A stretch of DNA of 64,000 bases, from assembly GCA_013407085.1 (NCBI GenBank), contig JACCGJ010000678.1:1-64000 (forward strand), given 5' to 3'. A program made the position numbers and the translations under genes. Every line of letters begins with the position of its first letter. Position 1 is the first letter of the stretch. This document shows positions 55,001 through 64,000 of the stretch, one piece after another. The notes beneath the pieces are model-generated. The model was not told the origin of the DNA, did no database searches, and was given only the letters and a program-made list of their open reading frames with translations. This DNA is from Atriophallophorus winterbourni. Its lineage: Eukaryota > Platyhelminthes > Trematoda > Plagiorchiida > Microphallidae.

Positions 55001-58000
55001 TCTCAAGTATAAATTCCTTGGGAAATCTTGTGCGAAAATTTTCAAAATACTCGTTTCAGTATCAGGTAAATTGTAAGTTTGAAGTGAGGTTTTTAAACTG
55101 GAGCATATCCAGACACCCAAGTCTTTTTCTTCACTGCAATTTTGAAGGACATGTGAACCTAAATGTTATGTGAACTCTCCTCGATTCCCAAGATTCGTGA
55201 GCCTGCATTTGCTGAAGTTGAACGGCAGTTTGTTCTTCAACGACCAATTGTAAGGCGTATCAACAACTTTTTGTAATAGCAAACAGTCTTCTGGGCTACG
55301 GATGCAGCTTCATATCTTTATACCGTCCGTAAATAACGGAATGTTACATCTACCAAGTTTCGGTATTTTATAGACATAAACAAGAAATAGGATCGATCCG
55401 AGGAGTGAACCTTGGTGAACTTCGGTTGTTGCTGCGATTGGTTTTGTTAATGCACCATCAACACGTACCTGGGTAGTGCGATTTTCCAGGTAGACATTTA
55501 GCCAATTCAACAACTTTCCAGTGCTGCCAAGCCTTTCAAGCTTCTGTAGTAGTAGGCTATTGTTAACACGATCAAATGCTTTTGAGATATCTAAGTAGCA
55601 GGCGTGTATTGCCCCTTATCTATCGATTTTGTCCAATCATCCAGCGTTATCAGTAAATTAGATAAACAGGAATAATTCCGTCTAAATCCGTGCTGTTTCT
55701 TCCAAAGCAGCTGATTATTTTCGAAATGTTTCATTGGATCGTCAACAATGAGGCGCTCAAGTAATTTTGAAATGACAGGTAACAGAGTAACGGGTCGGTA
55801 ATTTGAAACATCGGAACGATTTCCTCCTTTATAAAATGGAGTAATTACTCCACAGTTCCAGTAGGTAGGAATCACGCCATTTACCAGCGTTTAATTGAAC
55901 AAGTATGTCTGTGGTTTGTATAGCAAGTTCGCACATTGCTTCAATATTAGAGGGGTTATTCTGCCGACCCCAGGAGACTTTCCGGTTTGTAAATTGAATA
56001 ATACTTTAAGGACGCGTTTCGACGTGACATTTATTTCACTCAGGGCAACCATGGTTGAAATGGTTTGATTTGGGGTGTAAATTGCATGTTCTCTCGGGAT
56101 GAATACAGATGAATAAAATGTGGCTAATAATTCAGCAGTTTATGATGCAGTTGTTGTTGGTCCAGCTGACGTGTTCACAGACGCAACTCCTGGTCTCACC
56201 TTAACTTGATCGTTAACCATACGTTAGAGGATCTTGGGGTATCCCTTCTTTGAAGTACAACTTGTCTTGGATAACAAATTTGTTTACTATGTTCCTTAGT
56301 AAATTAAATGTTTCCCAGGTCTCTGATGATGGGTTTTGCCGATGCTGTCGCAAATCAACGTTTCATGCCTTTAATCACTGACAAGTTCGGCTTCTTAGTG
56401 TAAATTCGAGGTATTTTCTTGAGTTATTGAGAACAAATGCAGAGCTCACTTCGACTGAATTCTTTAGATGAGATATTAATCATACCGAAAACTCATGTAC
56501 GTTACTGGTTTTCGGTAGGCAGTTAATCGTACTGTACTTGCATTTTTAACAAACACATTACGTTTCCCTTCACAGACAAACTACTGGTGCAAAGCGATCC
56601 GGGCCTCTATTCGTTCATCAATCAGGGAGAGTTGACCATTGATGGAGTAGATGACAGTGAAGAAATGAAACTCTGTGATGTGAGTGCTACGTGCATTAAA
56701 TACCTCTGGTGCTTTAGTCCCACTCTATGGTCATTCGAGCAGATTAATTTCCGCCATTCCATGAAGCCATCTATTAAATAAGAAATGGTTCTGATCAGAT
56801 GGGAATTGCATAATATAAAGTTGTATGAAAAAAATGAATTCCTACATTTGCAAAAAAATCGAACGACTGTATATTTAAATGTGGAATTTTTCCTCACGGC
56901 GAATATGCACGAAGATCGATATGACGCTTTCTGTAGTAATCCTTTGTTAAGTCTACAGGCCTTACGGTCTTATCATCTTAATTCTGTATTCACGAAAGTA
57001 CGTGGATTTTGCTCTTATCCGTTTTATTCTGTTGCCTAATCTGAGTTTTCACTCTACACTCCCATGCATATTATCTCATTTTGTGTTATATTCTGCCAAT
57101 TTCGTTGCACTTTGCTATTATAAATCAATGTGCTACTATATATTGTTACAATTTTCTAGATACTAATTTATACCAAAAGTTTTCCTCTCGCGGATACTTT
57201 CCATCGACTCTATAACGACATAGTCAAATGCTAATCTTCATTCTTGCTCCTAGAAACATTATATTGCCACCTAAAACATCTCTTATCTAAGTCTTTATTC
57301 CATTTGTTTCAACATATATCTCTTCTCTTTGTTATGGGGCTATCAGGGACCAATTTATCTATTTACTGTTTGATTTTCTGTTGCTTTTTCTTCTCAACTT
57401 AATCCTGTCATCTTGAATATTCATTGAAATTTCGAATATGTTTGCTTAGAACGCTTGAGATAGTTTTTCTTATCTTAGAATTACTGAGATCAACGGGTTT
57501 GGGGCTATCATTTTGGGTCGATTTCCTCATCCAGCTCTTGTTACAAGAAGCTGAACTGTTTATTTGTTATCTCGAGTCAGACGATCCTGAGCTGGTAATG
57601 CATGTTACGTCAGTGTCAAGTTGGGAATTCTATTGTCCTTAATGCTTTGATTACTTGCCATGTCTCATTAGACAGCATTCATTTTTAGCGATCATTTTCA
57701 CCACATTTACTGTTCATAATCTGATTGTGCGTGATCTGATTTGCGCTTTTCCAGGAAGCCTTCGAGGTACTTGGATTCTCTGAGGAGGAAAAAATGTCAT
57801 TGTTTAAATGTACCACCTCTATTTGCAATATGGGTGAGATGAAGTTCAAACAAAGACCCCGCGAGGAACAGGCAGAGGCTGACGGCACTGCCGAATGTGA
57901 GAAAGTTGCGTTCTTGTTAGGCGTGAACGCCAAGGATTTGATGACCTCATTCCTCAAACCAAAAGTTAAAGTTGGTACGGAATTCGTGACGAAGGGTCAG

Positions 58001-61000
58001 AACTTGAGCCAAGTAAGTGAATCGTAACTCGTACGCATTTTGTTCAAGTCACAAACTAGTTTCACTTCTGCTAAAATAGTTACATTGTAAACCCGTACTT
58101 ATTTATTTATTCTGTCGAAAACTTCTTCCAGATATATTGTTCTTCCTATGACCACAAGATTGCCTAGATAGGTAACCACAATTGGTAACCTTCTCTAGTA
58201 TGACACAATTATCTTCGGAAATATGTCGGCAGCAATCTTGGCTCCGAAAGGAAGCGTGTTGTGTTGATAGAGTCCAAGATGAGTAGTATTCATCAACTAC
58301 TCTTTACAATGATCTTCTATCGGAATACAGATGTATGCATTAAAAATGTCTATTTTTGTAAGGATTTCCCCGTCGTTGTTTCTAGATAAAAAGACCACCG
58401 TGTACTGGGAATGGGTTCTGATTTTTCTGAACAGCTTTGTTGAGGCTACTTAAAAAATCTCCACATAAATCATCTTCACTCAAACTGGAGCGAGAACATA
58501 ACGACTAAACATGAACTGCAAATGGATGCCTTGCTTGACTCAATCGGACTACTTGCCACTACATTAATGATAACGATGATCATAATGTTGCAACTGAACA
58601 AAGAAGAGCATATATTCACCACGAAAGCGTTTACCGATCAATTGATTGCACGCGGATCATTCACATAAATCCTATCAAAATGCCTGTTGGAGCAGGCGGA
58701 TCAATAATCACACGTGACTCAACTCATGCCCACATTCAGAGAGCCGAGTTAACTACCGACTGTGCACTCTTACGCCCACCTACTGTTTTAGTCTTTTCTC
58801 ATTGGTGCGTTGCATTCGCGGCCTTGACCGTATGCTCGTATGGTTTTCGGCCGGTTGTCAAAACTGACCTGATGACGGCAAACAGACAGAAACCGGTAGT
58901 GGAGTGTAATTTCGGGAGATGTGAGCAACACATCACTTTGACCTGTTTGCATTCGGATGTGTGAGTTCTGGCTTTGGAGTTTTACTCAACTCAACTCTAT
59001 CAATGAGCATGTCTGTAGCTACTAAACGTGTGATACTCAGTTGTTTTGTGTTGATCTTGAACATTTGAAGCAATATAGAAGCTCTTCGCTGTGTTTAGGT
59101 GCTTGCAATGCAATACTAGCTGCTTTACCGTTGCGAGCGTGTCATCTCTGCTTAATAACGGCTCGATTACATCAAAATTACGGTGAATTATCCAAAAAAT
59201 ACGCCCTCGGTTTGAATTGATTGCAATTCGCTGAAAAAACTATATCCAGTGTCAAAATTTCTCATTTGATATGATGCTTTTCTATAGAAATCATTCCGTA
59301 TTTAATGATGTTTGTGCTTTTTTAAGGTGACCTACGCAGTGAGCGCTTTGGCCAAATCACTATACAACCGCATGTTTGGATGGCTTGTTGCTCGTGTAAA
59401 CAAAACATTGGACACGAAAGTCAAGCGACAATTCTTCATCGGTGTACTGGATATCGCAGGATTCGAAATCTTTGTGGTAAATTTTGACATTTTTCAAACT
59501 CGTATTTCATCTTTGTGTTGCACTGGCATATATGGAAATGTTGATATGTTTCTATTTTCGCACAGGAAAATGGCTTCGAGCAAATTTGTATCAACTACAC
59601 CAACGAACGGTTGCAGCAGTTCTTCAACCATCATATGTTTGTCCTGGAACAAGAAGAGTATAAACGGGAAAAAATTGAGTGGACATTCATTGATTTTGGC
59701 ATGGACTTGCAAGCGTGTATTGATCTCATTGAAAAAGTTCGTTGACTGTTTACTTATTTTTGATAAGTAGTGCATTATTAAAATTTACTTACTTTTAAAC
59801 GTCTCCCTTACTTGCAGCCAATGGGTATTCTGTCCATACTCGAAGAGGAATGTATCGTACCTAAAGCGACGGATCAAACTTTCCTAGCCAAGCTATACGA
59901 TAATCATCTTGGCAAAAGTCCAAATTTCACGAAACCCAAACCACCGAAACAAGGACAAAAGGAGGCTCATTTCGAATTGCATCACTACGCTGGATCGGTA
60001 AGCTTTATTTCAAGTGTCTTGAAATGTATATATTTCCTTGTGAAAAATTCAGTACCTTACTCGGTAATAGTCAACAACAGTTAAATTTATATTGAGAAAT
60101 ACAACTTCATCTCTATCACTTGCACCCAGGTACCTTACATCATTACGGGCTGGTTGGAGAAAAACAAGGATCCTCTCAATGACACTGTTGTAAATCTTCT
60201 TGGTGGAAGCAAGGATCCACTCGTTGCTCAGTTGTTTGTTCCTGCAGTTGGTAAGTAAACGATACCTTGATCTCGTTTTCCGGTGTTGTTTAGCCTTCGT
60301 TTTTCTTCCCAGTTTGCGTGACGTCATTGTTCCATTCGGGTTAAACTGGAGGCGACATCGTGACCCTTAATCAATTGTGGTGTGGTATTGACAGAGAACA
60401 TTGTCAATTCTTATAAATGTGTCCGCTTTATAACAAACTCGACGTTCAAATACTGTCAACATCTTTATCTTTAATAGATGAACCTGGATGTAAATGATCA
60501 TAATGATTCCTAATTTAAGTGATTACATGGTCGAAGTGATCTTTTTGCATGCTTTATGGGAAATTACTACGGTGTTTAATTTTCTAGAGTTTACTTTAAT
60601 CTGCTAGATATGATCAAGGGATCGGAATTTATAACTGATGATGATTATTATTATCATTCCACCGTTTAAGCAGCTGTCCACTTTGAGTAATTTTTATCCA
60701 ATCACTTACGATAGGCCTCAAGTAATCCTTCATAGGCATAAAGAGATTATTTTATCAAAGTTGTGTTCTAATAGATTATCAATTTGAAGCAAAAATTTGA
60801 AATAATTTTGAGGTTATTGTACCCTCATGTGATACAAGTGATTATCACAGGTGTAAATTCGAAATATAGTACGGTACTTAATCTTGTTCCTCCTTCTCTA
60901 GCGTATGCTCACCCAAACACCACTGTCACTTCATAAAAGAAACACACTGCGGCTTAACTTTCATGACAACCCTTCCGTCTGTTGACATAATTTCAGCCCG

Positions 61001-64000
61001 CGTGTATTCTGTTCGGGCGCATGAGCTATGTCCAACATACGTTTTGCTATTACATCTGGTGTCAATGAGTTAATATAGCCTCGCTTTCAAATAAGATGAT
61101 CATAGTAGTGGTTGATTAAGTAGCGTTTTAATGCTTTTACGTTGGAAGCGACAAATATGTATTATCGTTATGCAACCAAGTTTGGCATGATTATATTGAA
61201 CAAGCCTTTTGCTTGAGAAACATTTCGTATAACTTGCTCACATTGTAAAACACCACTAGGATGCACATTATGCCTTGTTTCATTTGCAGACAGTATTTTG
61301 CTTAATTTTGTTAATTTGTTAATTTGCGCATCGGATTCTTGATTAATCATTTGTTTATCAGCTGAAACTGGCAAAAAGTCCAAGGGTGGCTCGTTCTTGA
61401 CCGTTTCGTTCATGCACAGGGTAATCAATTGAGCTATCCTTGATTGTATGCCTGTTTGAGTTGGCCGCCTGTTGTGACCTTGCTACGCGCGAGAAATGAT
61501 AACCTGCTTAATATATACCCCCGTGTTTGGAATACCCTTGCATGTGGTTTATCCATTCATTCATTTATTTGTGTTGTTGTACTTCTGATAAAATCATGAA
61601 TTGAGTCTAACTTGACTTTGTCCAACTTTCTCAAAGCCGACGCACCCGGTCAAAGGAAGAAAGGCGGTTCCATGCAAACAATTTCATCTCTTCACAGGGT
61701 ATAAAACCACGTAGTATAGTTCTCGCTGTTACTGTCATACTGGAACTCGTAGTTAGATTAGTTTTTTAATCGCATGAGAGCAAAACACCTAGCTTTTTGG
61801 CATGTCGTACTTAATGCACGCTGGATCGGAGTTTAGCAGACAAAACACAAGTTCCAGATCAAGGTATAATCAGCTGGCATTTCAATACAATATGTGTTCA
61901 CAACAAACTGTTTTTGTTTGTTAACTCTTTGTTTCAAACGTTTCCAGCATTGAATATTTTGTAATCCGCACTTTAGTTGTGTATTTTTGTTTTGTATAAA
62001 ACCATGGTGTTGACTTCATGACAAATTGAAATCCGTGTCAGCCTCTTTCGCTACAATGATTAGCTTTACTGGGAGAGCGACTATACATGGAGGCTGAACT
62101 CTAAATACTCTAAACGGCGAACGTTTAAGTTGAATGGCTAACCTGCAGTTGTCAACGCAACCACAATGATTATGAAAAACACTCGTTCCACTAAAGAGCT
62201 TGTGTCGACTTTTCAGTAGTCACCATTGATAGGGGCTTGTCACAATTAGTGTTGGGGAGGCGACATTATTAAGCCCAATGAATATCATGTCCATAGAATG
62301 GAAATCCGTTGAATTCCAAAGGGAATACGATCTTTTGAAAGGACGCACTTTCGATAAAAAATACATTTTTAAAACAGACATGTAAGCTCTCGCTCGATAT
62401 TGACCTTACAAGTGTGAACAACTTGCCTTCGACCACGTCATCATTTTGACGGGGGAGAACGGATGGTATTTGAAGCTGCTGGACGGAGATCTCGTGGTGG
62501 GCAAGATAGATATTCAAGAATTTAGCAATAAAGTAGTGTGCAAAGGTGTGGCGTATGAGATTATCAAATGATTCGAATATCCATTCACGGTCAACACCGT
62601 CCAGCAATGACCGCTACAAAATAACCAAGTATTTTTGTTCTTCTACAGAGTGTGAGTCTGTAAGAAATGATTAAGTTGCGGTTGGGTTGTTTACTTCCTT
62701 CTCTCGGGCATAAGTCCATTTATTCAATTAAAGGTACGAAAATCGCTGAAAGCGTTCATAGCCATATAAGATAGCTAGTCGTTTGTTTGGAAGCTGGTTG
62801 TCTTTCTTCAGCAGAAATAAGCTGAAACTAATTGCCGTTGATTGGTTTATTTTATATTCTTTGCGCATTCTATTACACCGGATATACCCTGGATCTCGAT
62901 AAACCGACTGCTACAATTAAATTCATGCATAACCCTTCATTGTTCATGTAATTGTGCCTCTTAGATAGTTATACATTTTGCATGAGCCGCCGAGCAATTT
63001 GTATGCATGTGTAAAACAAGCTGGCACTGACCAACCCTTGTCATGCATATCTCCCCTGCATTTATGTTTTTGTTTGTCGTATGGCATGCATTTATGTACA
63101 CGCTCAAGAAATTTCATCGCGGAATCACAACAGTGCCAAGTCATTAAAATGCATCCATCTTTACTTTCAGGAATCCTTGAACAAACTGATGAAAAACCTC
63201 AACTCCACCAGTCCTCACTTCATTCGTTGCATCGTGCCAAACGAATTTAAACAACCCGGTATGTTGGATTTGAAAGTAATTTTAGACTCATTGTTGTTCA
63301 TTAAGTCAGGTTAAATCCCGCTCCGGTCTGTCACATTGTTGACCCACACCTCGAGTACTTTCGTTCCCCTTTTCCCGTTCAGCTATCTATTGCTTTACGA
63401 TTCACACACCGTGTTCTACCATTCTAATGTTAATCACCTACACCCACGAATCCCACAACATAAGAGAATACCAAATGGTTGAACCGTTTACTACTCACAT
63501 GACAAAGAATCACACAGACAGCTTAATGATGTACAAACCGACTAATTACAACCGACACCTCTATACCGGTTGTGACTTTGATCTGATTCGCCACTCGATT
63601 TCGTATCATTCAGTTCGCCTCAATCCCTCAACGTTTTGGGCTGGTTTTCTCGGTTTGCTGCTGTTTTTGCACAGCTGGTCACTTAAACCGTTTTCGAACA
63701 GCTCTTTCGAAACCAAAATTCTCGCAGGTTTACGTTTGATGTCGTTGGTATTTTCGGCGCTTCATACTCCTGTGTTGTGTCGGATGGTTGTGTTATGCAT
63801 ATCATCTGTGACCGCATGATTAGCGCTGTTTGCTAATTTACTACATCCCTCTAAACTGGGTAATTAACTCTATTATGTTTGTTTGAATCTTGCTACATTT
63901 TGTTTTCACATTTCAAAATACTTCACTTTCTGTGCTGTTAAATTACAACAAACATTCCAAACATCTACACATTTCTAGGTGTCATTGACGCCCATTTGGT
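51862..64000 (+). CDS. MHC: Muscle myosin heavy chain, motor head (17 coding exons, gene continues)
   Basis: Seventeen exons join without a frame break to about 676 residues: SH3-like N-terminus, motor core with P-loop GESGAGKT (spanning exons 4-5), loop 1 ([12 protein letters not shown]), switch I NNNSSRF (exon 6), switch [10 protein letters not shown] (exon 11), relay helix (exon 12), loop 2 with GQRKKGGS (exon 15) and the actin-binding [11 protein letters not shown] (exon 16). It is the ATP-driven motor of thick filaments. The SH1/SH2 helices, neck and rod lie beyond 64000. Length to this point is normal for class II myosin and no lesion is seen. ATG 51862 gives [12 protein letters not shown], the usual N-terminus. 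Introns range from 36 nt to 2.3 kb; three carry features of note (a GC-AG intron, a LINE, a Gypsy fragment). Flatworm muscle MHC is inferred from sequence style. Confidence 0.95.
52483..52626 (+). CDS. MHC: Myosin exon 2
   Basis: 48 codons: [33 protein letters not shown]. Acceptor TTTTCACAG, donor TAC|GTAAGT. Confidence 0.94.
53395..53551 (+). CDS. MHC: Myosin exon 3
   Basis: [20 protein letters not shown] to [11 protein letters not shown]. Ends in phase 1 before GTACGT. Confidence 0.94.
53637..53664 (+). CDS. MHC: Myosin exon 4 (28-nt micro-exon)
   Basis: Encodes (D)RENQSILI(T) between TTTCAG and GTAAGT. Only 28 nt, but required for the P-loop frame. Confidence 0.92.
53761..53866 (+). CDS. 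MHC: Myosin exon 5 (P-loop)
   Basis: [20 protein letters not shown] and loop 1. Ends ...TSKK at a GCAAGT donor, so intron 5 is GC-AG. Confidence 0.92.
53945..54037 (+). CDS. MHC: Myosin exon 6 (switch I)
   Basis: 31 codons, [20 protein letters not shown] to NNNSSRF. Followed by a 36-nt intron. Confidence 0.94.
54074..54137 (+). CDS. MHC: Myosin exon 7
   Basis: [20 protein letters not shown]; phase 1 end. Followed by a 40-nt intron. Confidence 0.94.
54178..54276 (+). CDS. MHC: Myosin exon 8
   Basis: [20 protein letters not shown], ends KKYH in phase 1. Followed by a 2.3-kb intron with an antisense LINE. Confidence 0.93.
54655..56460 (-). mobile_element. CR1/Jockey-like LINE in myosin intron 8 (antisense)
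   Basis: 3' end at 54661 (ATTCAAAG...AATGGTC on +). On - : RT N-terminal blocks GKSPG near 55975, [56 protein letters not shown] (55591-55875). Then [20 protein letters not shown] and the active-site region as PLFTDGIKI, where FADD is expected. C-terminal [10 protein letters not shown] follows. There is an internal deletion near 54900 and several stops. Confidence 0.85.
56576..56679 (+). CDS. MHC: Myosin exon 9
   Basis: [20 protein letters not shown] to EEMKLCD. Acceptor CCCTTCACAG, donor GTGAGT. Confidence 0.94.
57755..58012 (+). CDS. MHC: Myosin exon 10
   Basis: 86 codons: [60 protein letters not shown]. Donor CAA|GTAAGT. Confidence 0.95.
58130..58460 (-). pseudogene. Gypsy RT fragment in myosin intron 10 (antisense)
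   Basis: The - strand reads [15 protein letters not shown], then [19 protein letters not shown], stop, then [20 protein letters not shown]. These are two consecutive Gypsy RT blocks (DL-x-x-AYLQIP and LPFGV-x-x-AP-x-IFQ). Short, with stops and no LTR. Confidence 0.7.
58862..58906 (+). ncRNA. Degraded hammerhead ribozyme motif in myosin intron 10
   Basis: CTGATGA (58869-58875), AAACA loop, GAAA (58889-58892), CCGG, GTA triplet and GTGGAGTG repeat the layout and loop of the motif at 19365-19406 (same AAACA loop, same CCGGT-GTGG). Stem II (CGGC/GACA) and stem I no longer pair well, so it is a relic of the same ribozyme lineage. Confidence 0.5.
59327..59476 (+). CDS. MHC: Myosin exon 11 (switch II)
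   Basis: 50 codons, [20 protein letters not shown] to [12 protein letters not shown]. Phase 0 at both ends. Confidence 0.95.
59566..59736 (+). CDS. MHC: Myosin exon 12 (relay region)
   Basis: 57 codons, [40 protein letters not shown], ends LIEK. Donor AAA|GTTCGT. Confidence 0.94.
59818..59997 (+). CDS. MHC: Myosin exon 13
   Basis: 60 codons, [20 protein letters not shown] to [10 protein letters not shown]. Donor GTAAGC. Confidence 0.95.
60130..60250 (+). CDS. MHC: Myosin exon 14
   Basis: [20 protein letters not shown] to QLFVPAV; phase 1 end. Acceptor CACTTGCACCCAG. Confidence 0.94.
61637..61698 (+). CDS. MHC: Myosin exon 15 (loop 2)
   Basis: 62 nt: (A)[21 protein letters not shown] Lys/Gly-rich actin-binding loop. 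Acceptor TTTCTCAAAG, donor AGG|GTATAA. Confidence 0.9.
63171..63258 (+). CDS. MHC: Myosin exon 16
   Basis: [29 protein letters not shown](G). Acceptor TTACTTTCAG. Confidence 0.94.
63979..64000 (+). CDS. MHC: Myosin exon 17 (start only)
   Basis: After TTTCTAG, GVIDAHLV continues exon 16 in phase and runs off the window. Confidence 0.9.

Noticed and set aside
57424..57642. Candidate alternative myosin exon in intron 9
   Set aside because: Translation is unrelated to any myosin segment, so it is not a mutually exclusive exon; none was found in the other introns.
63427..63819. 130-codon ORF in myosin intron 16
   Set aside because: It lies wholly within an intron defined by matching splice phases on both sides, and has no recognisable domain.
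1..64000. CRISPR array, bacterial operon or riboswitch
   Set aside because: The sequence is eukaryotic (spliced genes, LINEs); no regularly spaced repeats of that kind are present.

Overview
The window is nuclear DNA of a flatworm, most probably a digenean trematode (fluke). Three observations point there: a muscle myosin heavy chain with fluke-like sequence and many phase-exact exons, some introns of only 35-40 nt, and a dense mix of RTE, CR1/Jockey-like, Penelope-like (PLE), Gypsy, BEL/Pao and pogo/Tigger elements of the kind seen in fluke genomes. Species cannot be told from the sequence. Assignments rest on reading translated sequence and splice sites; no database was searched.

Host genes, all on the + strand: (1) 23413-27778, a three-exon gene for a mitochondrial single-stranded DNA-binding protein (mtSSB), with a 35-nt first intron and a 3.8-kb second intron full of retroelements. 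(2) 28942-33509, a two-exon gene for a seven-finger C2H2 zinc-finger protein, with a 3.2-kb intron holding a SINE-like copy, an antisense PLE and an antisense RTE fragment. (3) 51862 to beyond 64000, the 5' part of a muscle myosin heavy chain gene: 17 coding exons covering about 676 residues of the motor head, preceded by a probable TATA box and non-coding first exon near 51140-51279. One myosin intron is of the GC-AG class.

Layout of the rest. 0.9-2.85 kb: decayed BEL/Pao pol. 5.8-9.0 kb: nearly complete but decayed CR1/Jockey-like LINE (- strand). 10.4-17.0 kb: Gypsy element split by a 3.6-kb RTE insertion with a 14-15 bp target-site duplication, and cut off at RNase H next to a pogo remnant. 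17.5-20 kb: mosaic of LINE and Gypsy ends with a well-formed hammerhead ribozyme motif. 20.2-22.2 kb: internally deleted Gypsy with two 206-bp LTRs and a perfect 5-bp duplication. 22.3-23.1 kb: two PHD-like zinc-binding ORFs, probably LINE ORF1 relics. 34.1-34.45 kb: an ORF-less RTE derivative. 37-38.3 kb: LINE inside LINE. 41.5-44.1 kb: PLE with terminal repeats and a degraded hammerhead. 44.2-45.8 kb: pogo/Tigger element with TIRs and a decayed transposase. 47.4-49.5 kb: LINE and Gypsy LTR fragments.

The less ordinary items are the ORF-less RTE derivative at 34143-34445 (RTE 5' leader joined directly to RTE 3' tail), the duplicated hairpin module in the RTE leader, three hammerhead-like motifs, an apparently uncharacterised SINE-like family with a conserved 9-bp stem, and the 35-nt mtSSB intron. 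None of the transposable elements looks coding-competent. Large parts (about 3.4-5.8, 9-10.4, 34.5-37, 38.3-41.5, 46.2-47.4 and 49.5-51.1 kb) show no gene I can support.
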